Part shown: positions 8,646 through 18,134 of the stretch, piece by piece | How positions within the stretch are numbered: position 1 is the stretch's first letter | Layout of the letters: each line of letters starts with the position of its first letter | NCBI RefSeq assembly: GCF_009830105.1 | Contig: NZ_WURB01000014.1 | Span: 46,990-110,989, forward strand | Direction of reading: 5' to 3' | DNA from: Microvirga makkahensis | Lineage (GTDB): Bacteria > Pseudomonadota > Alphaproteobacteria > Rhizobiales > Beijerinckiaceae | Length of the DNA stretch: 64,000 nt | Program-made: the position numbers and the translations under genes | The notes under the pieces: model-generated | What the model was told of the DNA's origin: nothing | Database searches by the model: none | The model's input: only the letters and a program-made list of their open reading frames with translations

Positions 8646-8687
8646 CGCCGGACTTTCCCGATTTCTCTTCTCAAAGGGTGACCTCTC

Positions 8688-9110
8688 ATGGCCATCGAGC
8701 GTACTTTCTCCATCATCAAGCCCGACGCGACCGAGCGTAACCTGACCGGCGCCATCAATGCCGTCATCGAGAACGCCGGTCTGCGCATCGTCGCCCAGAA
8801 GCGCGTCCTCATGTCCCGCCGCGAGGCCGAGACCTTCTATGCGGTCCACAAGGAGCGTCCCTTCTTCGGCGAACTCGTGGACTTCATGATCTCCGGCCCG
8901 GTCGTGGTGCAGGTTCTCGAAGGAGAGAACGCCGTTCTCCGCTACCGTGAGATCATGGGCGCCACAAACCCGGAGAGCGCCGCCGAGGGCACCATCCGCA
9001 AGCTCTACGCCAAGTCCATCGGCGAGAACTCGGTCCACGGCTCCGACAGCGTCGAGAACGCCAAGATCGAGATCGCCCAGTTCTTTTCTGGCAACGAGAT
9101 CGTCGGCTGA
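8688..9110 (+). CDS. ndk: Nucleoside diphosphate kinase
   Basis: A 140-residue cytoplasmic enzyme that transfers the gamma phosphate of ATP to other nucleoside diphosphates, balancing NTP and dNTP pools. It opens with the family signature [16 protein letters not shown] and contains the active-site histidine in [12 protein letters not shown] (about residue 117). Full family length. AAAGGGTGA precedes the ATG. A monocistronic unit: its own promoter (8617-8645) upstream and an intrinsic terminator (9142-9167) 30 bases after the stop. Confidence 0.97.
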   Translation: MAIERTFSIIKPDATERNLTGAINAVIENAGLRIVAQKRVLMSRREAETFYAVHKERPFFGELVDFMISGPVVVQVLEGENAVLRYREIMGATNPESAAEGTIRKLYAKSIGENSVHGSDSVENAKIEIAQFFSGNEIVG

Positions 9111-9141
9111 GCTTTCCTTGGCTTTCCGAGCAAAATAATCG

Positions 9142-9167
9142 GGCCGCCTTCGGGCGGCCTTTTCTTT
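9142..9167 (+). terminator. Intrinsic terminator of ndk
   Basis: A 7-bp GC stem (9142-9148 with 9153-9159) closes a TTCG tetraloop and is followed by TTTTCTTT. Confidence 0.85.
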
Positions 9168-9197
9168 GCGCTCCCACTCGGTCATCATGCGCCGGCC

Positions 9198-11351
9198 ATG
9201 AACCAAGTTCCCCGCATCGAACGCCGCCCCTCCGTCTGCCCGCATGATTGCCCCTCCGTCTGTTCCCTCGACGTGGAGGTGATCGACGGGCGCAGCATCG
9301 GGCGCGTGCACGGGGCAAAGACCAACACCTACACGGCCGGCGTGATCTGCGCGAAGGTCGCGCGGTACGCGGAGCGCATCCACCATCCGGAGCGGCTGCT
9401 CTACCCCTTGAGGCGTACGGGTCCGAAAGGGTCCGGCCGGTTCGAGCGCATCTCCTGGGACGAGGCGCTCGACACGGTCGCCAGGGCTTTCCTGAAGGTT
9501 GAAGGCGAGTTCGGTTCGGAAGCTGTCTGGCCCTATTATTACGCGGGCACCATGGGCCTCGTGATGCGCGACGGCATCAACCGCCTGCGTCATGTGAAGA
9601 AATATTCCGGCCAGTATTCCACCATCTGCACGCCCATGGGCTGGACCGGCTACGTGGCGGGCACCGGCAAGCTGGCGGGTGCGGACCCGCGCGAGATGGC
9701 CGTGTCGGACTGCGTGGTGATCTGGGGGACGAACCCGGTTCACACCCAGGTCAACGTGATGACCCACGCCATGCGCGCCCGCAAGGAGCGCGGGGCCAAG
9801 ATCGTCGCCGTGGACATCTACATGAACGCCACCATGAAGCAGGCGGACATGGCGCTCCTGGTGAAGCCCGGCACCGATGGGGCGCTCGCCTGCGCGGTCA
9901 TGCACGTGCTCTTCCGGGACGGTTACGCGGATTGGGATTATCTGGAGCGCTACACCGATCATCCCCGCGGACTTGAGGCGCATCTGAAGACCCGAGACCC
10001 CGCCTGGGCCTCGGCGATCACCGGGCTGCCGGTGGAAGAGATCGAGGCCTTCGCCAAGCTCGTAGGGGAGACCAAGCGCACATTCTTCCGCCTCGGCTAC
10101 GGCTTCGGCCGGCAGCGCAACGGCGCGGTGAACATGCACGCGGCGGCGTGCATCCCGGCGGTGACGGGCGCCTGGCAGGTCGAGGGCGGCGGTGCGTTCC
10201 ACTCCAACAGCGGCATCTTCCGCTGGAACAAGGCGCTCATCGAGGGACACGACGCGATCGACCCCTCGATCCGTCAGCTCGATCAGTCGCAGATCGGCCG
10301 CGTGCTGACGGGCGACGCGGATGCGCTCCGCAGCGGCCCTCCCGTGAAAGCGCTGCTGATCCAGAACACCAACCCCGTCTCCGTGGCTCCGGAGCAGGAG
10401 CTGGTGAAGCGGGGCTTTTCCCGCGAGGACCTGTTCGTCTGCGTGCACGAGCAGTTCATGACCGAGACGGCGATGATGGCGGACATCGTGCTGCCCGCGA
10501 CCATGTTCATGGAGCACGACGATCTCTATTCCGGCGGCGGGCACCAGCATTTCCAGATCGGACCGAAGCTCATCGACCCTCCGGGCGAATGCCGGTCGAA
10601 CCACGACGTCATCCGCGCGCTCGCCGAGCGCCTGGGCGCGGAGCACCGCGCCTTCCACATGGAACCGCGCGAGATCATCGACTGGACCCTGCGCCAGTCC
10701 GGCTGGGGCGGGATCGAGGAACTGGAAGCGGTCGTTCACAAGGACGTGCAGCCGCCCTTCGAGGAGGCGCATTACCTGAAAGGCTTCGGCTATCCGGACG
10801 GCAAGTTCCGCTTCAAGCCGGACTGGACCGCTGTGCCCTCCTACAACAACGGGCCGATGGGGCCCCATGCCCACATGCCCGCCTTCCCGGACCACTGGGC
10901 CGTCATCGAGGCTCAGACGGAGGAGCATCCCTTCCGCCTCGCGACGAGTCCGGCCCGCAGCTTCCTGAATACCTCCTTCACCGAGACGCCCGGCTCCGTC
11001 GCCAAGGAGGGCCGGCCGGAGGTGATGATCCATCCTCTCGATGCCGCGCCGCAGGGCATCGCCAATGGCGACTGGGTAAAGCTCAGGAACCATCGGGGCG
11101 AGGTTTTCCTGCGCGCCAGGCTCTTCGACGGCGTGCGGCGCGGGGTGCTGATCGCGGAAGGAATTTGGCCCAACAAGGCCCATCCACTGGGCCGGGGCAT
11201 CAATACGTTGACGGGTGGCGACCAGGTGGCGCCCTATGGCGGCGCGGCCTTCCACGATAACCGGGTGGCGCTGGAGAAGGTGGATGCGGATCTGACGGTC
11301 GAGGTCCCGTCCGTCACCATTCGTGACAGAGCCGAGCCGGTCGCCGGCTGA
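9198..11351 (+). CDS. Molybdopterin oxidoreductase, 4Fe-4S and Mo-bisMGD type
   Basis: A 717-residue member of the DMSO reductase superfamily. The N-terminus has a 4Fe-4S site CPHDCPSVC (Cys14, 18, 22) completed by Cys51 in GVICAKV. The central domain includes the GTNPVHTQVN pterin-binding stretch, and the C-terminal dinucleotide-binding domain includes LATSPARSFLNTSF and GVLIAEGIWPNKAHPLGRGINTLT. There is no Tat signal, so it should act in the cytoplasm. No partner subunits or maturation gene lie nearby, and the substrate cannot be inferred. Such free-standing proteins are widespread and mostly uncharacterised. Confidence 0.88.
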   Translation: MNQVPRIERRPSVCPHDCPSVCSLDVEVIDGRSIGRVHGAKTNTYTAGVICAKVARYAERIHHPERLLYPLRRTGPKGSGRFERISWDEALDTVARAFLKVEGEFGSEAVWPYYYAGTMGLVMRDGINRLRHVKKYSGQYSTICTPMGWTGYVAGTGKLAGADPREMAVSDCVVIWGTNPVHTQVNVMTHAMRARKERGAKIVAVDIYMNATMKQADMALLVKPGTDGALACAVMHVLFRDGYADWDYLERYTDHPRGLEAHLKTRDPAWASAITGLPVEEIEAFAKLVGETKRTFFRLGYGFGRQRNGAVNMHAAACIPAVTGAWQVEGGGAFHSNSGIFRWNKALIEGHDAIDPSIRQLDQSQIGRVLTGDADALRSGPPVKALLIQNTNPVSVAPEQELVKRGFSREDLFVCVHEQFMTETAMMADIVLPATMFMEHDDLYSGGGHQHFQIGPKLIDPPGECRSNHDVIRALAERLGAEHRAFHMEPREIIDWTLRQSGWGGIEELEAVVHKDVQPPFEEAHYLKGFGYPDGKFRFKPDWTAVPSYNNGPMGPHAHMPAFPDHWAVIEAQTEEHPFRLATSPARSFLNTSFTETPGSVAKEGRPEVMIHPLDAAPQGIANGDWVKLRNHRGEVFLRARLFDGVRRGVLIAEGIWPNKAHPLGRGINTLTGGDQVAPYGGAAFHDNRVALEKVDADLTVEVPSVTIRDRAEPVAG

Positions 11352-11400
11352 ACACGTGGAGCTTCCTTTCCCTACGGGAGGCTCGAGGAAACGCCCCGTC

Positions 11401-11423
11401 ATCGCCGGCCCTGTGCCGGTGAT
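11401..11423. repeat. REP-like intergenic palindrome
   Basis: ATCGCCGGC (11401-11409) pairs with GCCGGTGAT (11415-11423) through 9 bp with one G-T wobble, around the loop CCTGT. It is preceded by CGTC as in other copies and lies between the molybdopterin oxidoreductase and the convergent purN. Confidence 0.75.
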
Positions 11424-11514
11424 CCCGATTTTTCAAGCGCTGGGCCCTTCCGATCGGGATAACCGGGAGGGGCCCGGGCATGAGGGCGGGAGGCCGTGAC
11501 GGGGAGTGGAGCGC

Positions 11515-12159
11515 CTAGGCCGGCGAGCGCAGCGCGCCTTCGCCGCTCCAGTCGCCTGAGAACACCACGCGCCCGTTTTCGAGGCGTGCGCTGCCGTCGC
11601 AGATCATGCGAAGGGCGTGCGGGTAAAGCCGATGCTCCTGCACGAGAATACGGGCTGCGAGGCTCTCTTCCGTATCACCGGGAATGACCGGGACCGCCGC
11701 CTGGGCGATAATGGGACCCGCATCGAGTTCCGGCACCACGAAATGCACCGTGCAGCCATGGATGAGCACGCCTTCTTCGAGCGCACGGCGATGCGTGTGT
11801 GTGCCGCGGAACAGGGGCAGGAGGGACGGGTGAATGTTGATCATCCGTCCGGCCCAGCGCTCCACGAACCAATCGGTGAGCACGCGCATGAAGCCGGCGA
11901 GGCAGATGAACTCGATGCCGTGCTCGACGAGCACCGCGTCCATCGCCTGCTCGAAGCTTTCGCGGGTGGGATGGCTCCTGTGATCGACGATGGCCGTCGC
12001 GATGCCCGCTGCCCGCGCCCGCTGGAGTCCGGCCGCGTCGGAACGGTTCGACAGCACGAGGGCGATATCCGCCGGGAAACCGGACGCGGAGGCGGCCTCG
12101 ATCAGCGAGACCATGTTGGACCCGCGTCCGGAAATCAGAACGGCGGCTCGGCGGGTCAT
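11515..12159 (-). CDS. purN: Phosphoribosylglycinamide formyltransferase
   Basis: PurN transfers the formyl group of 10-formyl-THF to GAR, step three of purine synthesis. The 214-residue product opens [16 protein letters not shown] (substrate-binding loop GRGSN), and shows the catalytic Asn/His pair in MINIHPSLLPLFRG and the conserved Asp in VPELDAGPII. The ATG at 12159 overlaps the purM stop (ATGA on the minus strand), so purM and purN are translationally coupled and made as one operon; this is the common arrangement in Hyphomicrobiales. Confidence 0.96.
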   Translation of the reverse strand: MTRRAAVLISGRGSNMVSLIEAASASGFPADIALVLSNRSDAAGLQRARAAGIATAIVDHRSHPTRESFEQAMDAVLVEHGIEFICLAGFMRVLTDWFVERWAGRMINIHPSLLPLFRGTHTHRRALEEGVLIHGCTVHFVVPELDAGPIIAQAAVPVIPGDTEESLAARILVQEHRLYPHALRMICDGSARLENGRVVFSGDWSGEGALRSPA

Positions 12160-13226
12160 CAGAGCGTGAGCGATCCTGCCGTCCGGACGCGCTCGCCCTC
12201 CGCATGGGCGACGGTCTGGCCGATGCGCACCGGGCTCTCCCCCGCCTGACGGAGCCGCTCGATGACCTCGTCGGCCTTGGCGGCATCCGCCACCACGATC
12301 ATGCCGATGCCGCAATTGAAGGTGCGCAGCATCTCCGCCTCTGCGACGCCGCCGGTCCGGCTGAGCCAGCCGAACACGGGCGGTACGGCGATGGCGTCGA
12401 GGTCGAGCCGCACGCCGACCCCGTCGGGCAGCACGCGCGGGATATTGTCGGGGAAGCCGCCGCCGGTGATGTGGCACAACGCATGGATCCCGTCGCCGCC
12501 CTTCAGTACCTGGAGAAGGGTCTTCACATAGATCCGGGTCGGCTCAAGGAGAGCCTGGGCCAAGGTTTTACCTTGCGCGAAGGGAGCGGGGGCGTCCCAG
12601 GCGAGCCCGGAACTCTCCACGATTCGGCGAACCAGCGAGAAGCCGTTGGAATGAACGCCGGAGGAGGGCAGGCCGATGAGCACGTCGCCCGCCTTCACGT
12701 CCTTCGGCAGCAGGGTGCCGCGCTCGGCGGCGCCCACCGCGAAGCCAGCGAGGTCGTAGTCACCCTTGGCGTAGAGCCCCGGCATCTCCGCCGTCTCGCC
12801 GCCGATCAGGGCGCAGCCGGCCTGGAGGCAGCCTTCGGCGATGCCCTTCACGATGTGGACGCCGACCTCGGGCGAGAGCTTTCCGGTCGCGAAATAGTCG
12901 AGAAAGAAGAGGGGCTCCGCGCCTTGCACGATGATGTCGTTCACGCACATGGCCACGAGATCGATGCCGATCGTGTCGTGGATGCCGGTATCGATGGCGA
13001 TCTTCACCTTGGTTCCGACGCCATCGTTGGCGGCCACCAGGATCGGGTCCTTGAAGCCCGCGGCCTTCAGGTCGAAGAGGCCTCCGAACCCGCCGATCTC
13101 TGCGTCCGCCCCAGGGCGGCGCGTGGACCGCACCAGGGGTTTGATCTGGTCGACCATGGCATTGCCCGCGTCGATATCGACGCCCGCTTGGGCATAGGTC
13201 AGGCCGTTCGTCTGCTTCTCGCTCAT
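12159..13226 (-). CDS. purM: Phosphoribosylformylglycinamidine cyclo-ligase (AIR synthetase)
   Basis: PurM closes the imidazole ring of AIR from FGAM and ATP, step five of purine synthesis. The 355-residue protein starts [22 protein letters not shown], a standard PurM N-terminus, and contains [19 protein letters not shown] (metal/ATP site), [11 protein letters not shown] and [10 protein letters not shown]. The frame extends to 13421 without homology, so the ATG at 13226 was chosen. First gene of the purMN pair; divergent from the CDP-alcohol phosphatidyltransferase. Confidence 0.96.
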   Translation of the reverse strand: MSEKQTNGLTYAQAGVDIDAGNAMVDQIKPLVRSTRRPGADAEIGGFGGLFDLKAAGFKDPILVAANDGVGTKVKIAIDTGIHDTIGIDLVAMCVNDIIVQGAEPLFFLDYFATGKLSPEVGVHIVKGIAEGCLQAGCALIGGETAEMPGLYAKGDYDLAGFAVGAAERGTLLPKDVKAGDVLIGLPSSGVHSNGFSLVRRIVESSGLAWDAPAPFAQGKTLAQALLEPTRIYVKTLLQVLKGGDGIHALCHITGGGFPDNIPRVLPDGVGVRLDLDAIAVPPVFGWLSRTGGVAEAEMLRTFNCGIGMIVVADAAKADEVIERLRQAGESPVRIGQTVAHAEGERVRTAGSLTL

Positions 13227-13310
13227 GGGCACACCCCGTGTTGGGGTGGGCAGTAAGACGAGATAGAGCGGGAGGCAAGGCCTTTTGGGCTTCTCATGCG
13301 CGTACCCTGC

Positions 13311-13345
13311 CGTCGTTACCAGCCTTGTGCCGGGGATCCCGATCC
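13311..13345. repeat. Degenerate REP-like element
   Basis: The stretch has the family order (CGTC lead-in, CAGC, CTTGT loop, GCCGGGGATCCCGATCC) but the left arm has decayed, so only a partial stem forms. It lies in the purM / CDP-alcohol phosphatidyltransferase divergent gap. Confidence 0.5.
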
Positions 13346-13458
13346 CTCGATCGCCGCCCTTCCTCATCGGGGTGGCCATGCATTTTCGGCGGCGGCCCAT
13401 CCCAGCAGGACCTCCGGACATTGAACTTGGGCTTCCGACCCGGCATCATCCTGGCACG

Positions 13459-13989
13459 ATGACCATCCCGAACCTGATCACCATTGCCCGCCTCATCATG
13501 GTCCCCATCGTGATCGTCATGATCATGCAGCAGCGGTGGGCGGCGGCCTTCATCCTGTTCGTCGTGGCCGGCATTTCGGACGGAATCGATGGCTTCATCG
13601 CCCGCCATTTCAACATGAGAAGCGAGTTCGGGGCCTATATCGATCCCCTGGCCGACAAGTCGCTGCTGGTTTCAATCTATGTGTCGCTGGCGATCGTAGG
13701 CGCGATTCCGAGCTGGCTGGCCATCGTCGTGGTGTCGCGGGATGCGATGATCGTATCTGCCGTGCTCCTCTCCTGGGTCATGAGCCGGCCGGTGGAGATC
13801 AAGCCGATCATGGTGAGCAAGCTTAACACCGCGGCGCAGATCGGCTTCGCGGCCTTCGCGCTCGCCGCCAACGCCTATGGCCTCGAGCTGGGGAAGCTCG
13901 AGGACATTGCGATGCTGGCCGTCGCCACCTTGACCGTAGCTTCCGCAGGTGCCTATCTCGGGGGCTGGCTGCGGCACATGGCTGCTTAG
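13459..13989 (+). CDS. CDP-alcohol phosphatidyltransferase family protein
   Basis: A 176-residue inner-membrane enzyme with about five to six helices. The catalytic motif D-G-x2-D-G-x2-A-R-x8-G-x3-D-x3-D is complete: SDGIDGFIARHFNMRSEFG then AYIDPLADK. Family members join CDP-diacylglycerol to an alcohol; the closest role is probably phosphatidylglycerophosphate synthase (PgsA-like), but the alcohol is not certain. The ATG at 13459 (MTIPNLITIARL) fits family length; upstream frame is unconserved. It is first in a run with the AI-2E-type gene, hdaA, ppk and ppx, gaps being 31 bp or less. Confidence 0.87.
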   Translation: MTIPNLITIARLIMVPIVIVMIMQQRWAAAFILFVVAGISDGIDGFIARHFNMRSEFGAYIDPLADKSLLVSIYVSLAIVGAIPSWLAIVVVSRDAMIVSAVLLSWVMSRPVEIKPIMVSKLNTAAQIGFAAFALAANAYGLELGKLEDIAMLAVATLTVASAGAYLGGWLRHMAA

Positions 13990-14020
13990 GGCCCCTGCGG
14001 GTTTCGGGTATGGAGTATCG

Positions 14021-15133
14021 ATGACGGTCCAACGGCAGATCGGATTCTGGATTGCGGCGCTGGTCGTCGCCGTGCTGCTGCTGTTCGTGCTGCGCGGCAT
14101 CCTCCTGCCCTTCGTGGCCGGCTTCGCGCTGGCCTATCTGCTCGATCCGCTGGCCGACCGGCTGCAGAGGATCGGTGTCGGGCGCCTCGGGGCGAGCCTT
14201 CTCATCCTGGTCCTGTTCGTCCTGGTCTTCATCACCTCCCTGATGATCCTGGTGCCCTTCGCGGCACAGCAGGTCGGGGCCTTCGTGGAAAGGCTGCCCG
14301 GCTACGTGGCGCGGCTTCAGGAACTGGGAGCCGAGCAGCTGGGGCCGCTCGTAAGGAGGCTCGGCATCGAGGACACGCTGCCCGCCGCCCCGACATCCGT
14401 GGGCAACCTCATCAGCCAGGGCATCGCCTGGATCACGGCCTTCCTGCAGGGACTGTGGTCGGGAGGACAGGCTCTGATGGGCATCTTCTCGCTTCTGGTC
14501 GTGACGCCGGTCGTCGCCTTCTACATGCTGGTCGACTGGGACCGTATGGTGAAGACGGTGGATTCCTGGATGCCCCTGCGTCACCGGGACACGATTCGCA
14601 CCATCGCCGGTGACATCGACCGGGCGATCGCGGGCTTCGTGCGCGGGCAGGCGCTCGTCTGCCTCATCCTCGGCACCTTCTATGCGCTGGGGCTCTCCCT
14701 GATCGGGCTGAACTTCGGGGGGCTGATCGGCATGACCGCAGGCCTGCTGAGCTTCATCCCTTATGTGGGTTCGCTCACGGGCCTCATCCTGTCCATGGGC
14801 GTGGCCATCGTGCAGTTCTGGCCCGACTGGACCATGATTCTGGCAACCCTCGGCATCTTCGTGTTCGGCCAGTTCGTGGAAGGCAACATCCTCTCGCCCA
14901 AGCTGGTCGGGGATTCCGTCGGACTTCATCCGGTCTGGCTGATGTTCGCCCTTGTGGCCTTCGGCGCCCTGTTCGGTTTCGTGGGCCTCCTCCTCGCCGT
15001 GCCCCTTGCCGCCGCCATCGGCGTGATTGCGCGTTTCGCTCTGCAGCAATACCTGGCGAGCCCTCTGTACCGTGGCGGGGGGCCGGTGATCATCCACCCG
15101 AAGATCGAGGACAAGGCCGATCTCGATGCGTGA
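14021..15133 (+). CDS. AI-2E/PerM family membrane protein
   Basis: A 370-residue polytopic protein. Two N-terminal helices (FWIAALVVAVLLLFVL, FVAGFALAYLLDPLADRLQR), a soluble middle part (about 95-180) and a conserved C-terminal block with FIPYVGSLTGLILS and LSPKLVGDSVGLHP are the hallmarks of the AI-2E transporter (PerM) family. Members are transport or permease-like proteins; some are Na+/H+ antiporters. In alphaproteobacteria it usually sits just upstream of hdaA, as here, overlapping it by 8 bases. GGAGTATCG precedes the ATG. Confidence 0.85.
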   Translation: MTVQRQIGFWIAALVVAVLLLFVLRGILLPFVAGFALAYLLDPLADRLQRIGVGRLGASLLILVLFVLVFITSLMILVPFAAQQVGAFVERLPGYVARLQELGAEQLGPLVRRLGIEDTLPAAPTSVGNLISQGIAWITAFLQGLWSGGQALMGIFSLLVVTPVVAFYMLVDWDRMVKTVDSWMPLRHRDTIRTIAGDIDRAIAGFVRGQALVCLILGTFYALGLSLIGLNFGGLIGMTAGLLSFIPYVGSLTGLILSMGVAIVQFWPDWTMILATLGIFVFGQFVEGNILSPKLVGDSVGLHPVWLMFALVAFGALFGFVGLLLAVPLAAAIGVIARFALQQYLASPLYRGGGPVIIHPKIEDKADLDA

Positions 15134-15818
15134 GGCACCCAAGCAGCTGATCTTCGACTTGGCCCTGGATCCGCGCTTCGGGGCGGAGGACTTTCTGGTC
15201 AGCCCCTCCAACGAGCAGGCCTACAGCCTCATCGAGACCTGGCCCGACTGGCCCGACACGATCCTCCTGCTGATCGGTCCGCGCGGCAGCGGCAAGAGCC
15301 ATCTCGCTTCGATCTGGGCCTCGAACGCCCATGCCTGGACCGTCGATGCCCGCGAGATCACGCACGACAACGTTCCGCACCTGATCTCCAACGGAGCGCT
15401 CGCCATTGAGGACATGGACGGGGCCGGGCGGGACGAAGCGGCCTTGTTCCACCTCCTCAACCTGGCCCGGGAGCGGGGAGCCTCGGTCCTGATCACCAGC
15501 GAGACGCCCCCCGACCGCTGGGGCCTCCGGACGCCGGACCTGCTGTCCCGCCTGCGCCTCGCCCCGAGCGTGTCTCTCGACGCACCGGACGACGCCCTGC
15601 TCAAGGCGGTCCTGGTAAAGCTGTTCGTCGATAGGCAACTCGTGGTCGACACTTCCGTTGTCGACTATATTTCGCTCCGGATTGAACGGTCACTCGCCAA
15701 GGCTTCGGAACTGGTGGCGCTTCTGGACAAGGAGGCGCTCAGCCGGGGAAGGCGCGTCTCGCGTGCGATCGCCGCCGAGATCCTCGGAGCCCCGCAGGAA
15801 ACGGATGAAAACGAGTGA
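15126..15818 (+). CDS. hdaA: DnaA-related regulatory inactivator HdaA
   Basis: HdaA binds the DNA polymerase sliding clamp and stimulates ATP hydrolysis on DnaA after replication starts, preventing re-initiation. The 230-residue protein begins with a clamp-binding-like hexapeptide QLIFDL (residues 7-12). The AAA+ part has a Walker [10 protein letters not shown] and a short acidic Walker B region AIEDMDG, followed by arginine-finger-containing SRLRLAP; it lacks the DnaA domain IV DNA-binding helix set. It overlaps the AI-2E gene by 8 bp and ppk by 4 bp, so it is tightly coupled to both. Confidence 0.9.
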   Translation: MREAPKQLIFDLALDPRFGAEDFLVSPSNEQAYSLIETWPDWPDTILLLIGPRGSGKSHLASIWASNAHAWTVDAREITHDNVPHLISNGALAIEDMDGAGRDEAALFHLLNLARERGASVLITSETPPDRWGLRTPDLLSRLRLAPSVSLDAPDDALLKAVLVKLFVDRQLVVDTSVVDYISLRIERSLAKASELVALLDKEALSRGRRVSRAIAAEILGAPQETDENE

Positions 15819-18133
15819 CGTCTGAACCTACCGCCCTGTCTTTGAACCGTCGTGAAAATGTCACGAAGTCGAGAGCAAAACGGATGCCGAAGAAGGAGGC
15901 GGCGGAGATCGAAGTGCGCGACGCTATAGCCCTGAGAGACGTGGAGACCGTCAGCGAGGCTCCCTTGCCCAAGGCCCCGCCTGACATCGAGCTGGACGGC
16001 GCGGTCCTGCGCCAGTTCCCGCAGCGCTTCATCAACCGCGAGCTCTCCTGGCTCCAGTTCAACCGCCGGGTGCTGGAGGAGGCCTCCAACCGCAACCATC
16101 CGCTGCTGGAGGAGCTGCGCTTCCTCTCCATATCGGCCGAGAACCTGGACGAGTTCTTCATGGTCCGCGTCGCGGGCTTGCGCGGGCAGGTGCGCTCCGG
16201 CGTCTCCACCATCTCCCAGGACGGTCTAACGCCTCAGGAGCAGCTGCTGAAAATCGCCGTCGAGGTGTCCAATCTCGCCTCCGACCAGCAGCGCCGCTGG
16301 GGGGAGCTCAGGGAAGCGCTGCAGGAGGAGGGGATCGTCCTCGTCGAGGGAACGGGTCTGACGAAGCCGGAAGCGTCATGGCTCGAGGATTACTTCCTCA
16401 ACCATATCTTTCCGGTGCTCACGCCGCTTGCCATCGATCCGGCTCATCCGTTTCCCTTCATCCCGAATCTCGGCTCGTCCATCGCGCTCAAGCTCGTACG
16501 CCAGAGCGACGGTAAGGTGCTGAACGCGCTGATCCGACTGCCCTCGCGCGCCGAGCGCTTCGTGCGCCTGCCGGATTTCTCCGAGACGAGCTCGGCGCGC
16601 TTCATCGCCCTCGAGCAGATGATCGTGCTCTACACGAGCCGCCTGTTCCCCGGCTACGAGGTTCAGGGGCAGGGTGCGTTCCGGGTCATCCGCGATTCCG
16701 ACATCGAGGTGGAGGAAGAAGCCGAGGATCTGGTGCGCCTGTTCGAAACGGCGCTCAAGCAGCGCCGCCGCGGCAGCGTCATCCGTCTCGAAGTCGAGGC
16801 TGCCATGCCGGAGGACCTGCGCCTCTTCGTGGCGGAGGAGTTGGAGGTTTCCAGGGACGAGGTCTTCGTCGTCGAGGGAATGATGGGCCTGCGCGACCTG
16901 TCGCAGCTCGTCGCGCTGGAGAGGCCCGATCTCAAGTTCAAGCCGTACAATCCGCGCTTTCCCGAGCGCATCCGCGAGCACAGCGGCGACTGCTTCGCGG
17001 CCATCCGCGAGAAGGACATCATCGTCCACCACCCGTACGAATCCTTTGACGCGGTGGTGCAGTTCCTGCGGCAGGCCGCCGGCGATCCCAACGTGGTGGC
17101 GATCAAGCAGACGCTCTATCGCACCTCCTCGGATTCACCCATCGTCGCCGCCCTCGCGGAAGCGGCGGAGGCGGGCAAGTCCGTCACCGCCCTCGTCGAG
17201 CTGAAAGCCCGTTTCGACGAGGAGGCGAACATCCGCTGGGCGCGCAACCTGGAGCGCGCGGGCGCCCAGGTGGTCTACGGCTTCATCGAGCTGAAGACCC
17301 ACGCCAAGCTCTCCATGGTCGTGCGGCGCGAAGGCAGCCAGCTCATCACCTATTGCCATGTGGGCACGGGCAATTACCACCCGATCACCGCGCGCATCTA
17401 TACGGACCTGTCCTTCTTCACCGCCGATCCGGTGACCGGCCGGGACGTGTCGCGCATCTTCAATTTCGTGACGGGCTATGCGGAGCCGGCGGAGCTGGAG
17501 CGCATGGCGGTATCGCCTCTCACCTTGAGAAAGCGCCTGCTCCAGCACATCGAGGAGGAGATCGCCCACGCCAAGGCCGGACGTCCCGCTGCGATCTGGG
17601 GCAAGTGCAACGCGCTGGTCGATCCCGACATCATCGACGCTCTCTACGACGCGAGCGCGGCGGGCGTGCAGGTGGACCTCATCGTGCGTGGCATCTGCTG
17701 CTTGAGGCCCGGCATCAAGGGGCTGTCGGAGAACATCCGGGTGAAGTCCATCGTCGGCCGTTTCCTCGAGCACACGCGCATCTACGCCTTCGGCAACGGG
17801 TCCGGGCTGCCGAACCCCACGGCGCACGTCTACATCTCCTCCGCCGACCTGATGACGCGCAACCTCGACCGGCGCGTCGAGGCCCTGCTGCCGATCAGCA
17901 ATCCCACGGTGCATCAGCAGGTCCTCGACCAGATCATGCTGGCCAACCTGCTCGACAACGAGCAGAGCTGGGCCGTTCTTCCCGACGGCACCAGCCAGCG
18001 GATCGTGCCCGCCAAGGGCGAGGAGCCGTTCAACGCCCACAAGTATTTCATGACGAACCCGAGCCTCTCCGGCCGCGGCAAGTCCCTCAAGACGTCGAGC
18101 CCCAAGGCCCTTGCGAAGCGGGGACAGCGCTGA
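15815..18133 (+). CDS. ppk: Polyphosphate kinase 1
   Basis: PPK1 reversibly builds inorganic polyphosphate from ATP. The 772-residue product has a family-typical body: [19 protein letters not shown] near residue 70, the [15 protein letters not shown] stretch, and the autophosphorylated-histidine region [12 protein letters not shown] and [19 protein letters not shown]. The first 60 residues are a polar extension. GTG at 15815 overlaps the hdaA stop (GTGA); an internal ATG (MPKKEAAEI) is a possible alternative. ppx follows after 1 base, so synthesis and breakdown of polyphosphate are encoded as a pair. Confidence 0.96.
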   Translation: MTSEPTALSLNRRENVTKSRAKRMPKKEAAEIEVRDAIALRDVETVSEAPLPKAPPDIELDGAVLRQFPQRFINRELSWLQFNRRVLEEASNRNHPLLEELRFLSISAENLDEFFMVRVAGLRGQVRSGVSTISQDGLTPQEQLLKIAVEVSNLASDQQRRWGELREALQEEGIVLVEGTGLTKPEASWLEDYFLNHIFPVLTPLAIDPAHPFPFIPNLGSSIALKLVRQSDGKVLNALIRLPSRAERFVRLPDFSETSSARFIALEQMIVLYTSRLFPGYEVQGQGAFRVIRDSDIEVEEEAEDLVRLFETALKQRRRGSVIRLEVEAAMPEDLRLFVAEELEVSRDEVFVVEGMMGLRDLSQLVALERPDLKFKPYNPRFPERIREHSGDCFAAIREKDIIVHHPYESFDAVVQFLRQAAGDPNVVAIKQTLYRTSSDSPIVAALAEAAEAGKSVTALVELKARFDEEANIRWARNLERAGAQVVYGFIELKTHAKLSMVVRREGSQLITYCHVGTGNYHPITARIYTDLSFFTADPVTGRDVSRIFNFVTGYAEPAELERMAVSPLTLRKRLLQHIEEEIAHAKAGRPAAIWGKCNALVDPDIIDALYDASAAGVQVDLIVRGICCLRPGIKGLSENIRVKSIVGRFLEHTRIYAFGNGSGLPNPTAHVYISSADLMTRNLDRRVEALLPISNPTVHQQVLDQIMLANLLDNEQSWAVLPDGTSQRIVPAKGEEPFNAHKYFMTNPSLSGRGKSLKTSSPKALAKRGQR

Positions 18134-18134
18134 C

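Larger units (their letters stand above)
8134..8687. other. Intergenic region: REP copy, strong hairpin, possible small gene, ndk promoter
   Basis: This 554-bp gap holds a REP copy (8159-8179), an independent perfect 15-bp hairpin (8257-8292), a possible 42-residue secreted peptide on the minus strand (8385-8513) and the ndk promoter (8617-8645). No other coding frame is convincing. Confidence 0.6.

Noticed and set aside
8583..11402. A 939-codon minus-strand frame across ndk and the molybdopterin oxidoreductase.
   Set aside because: It is the shadow of two well-supported plus-strand genes and lacks a ribosome site.
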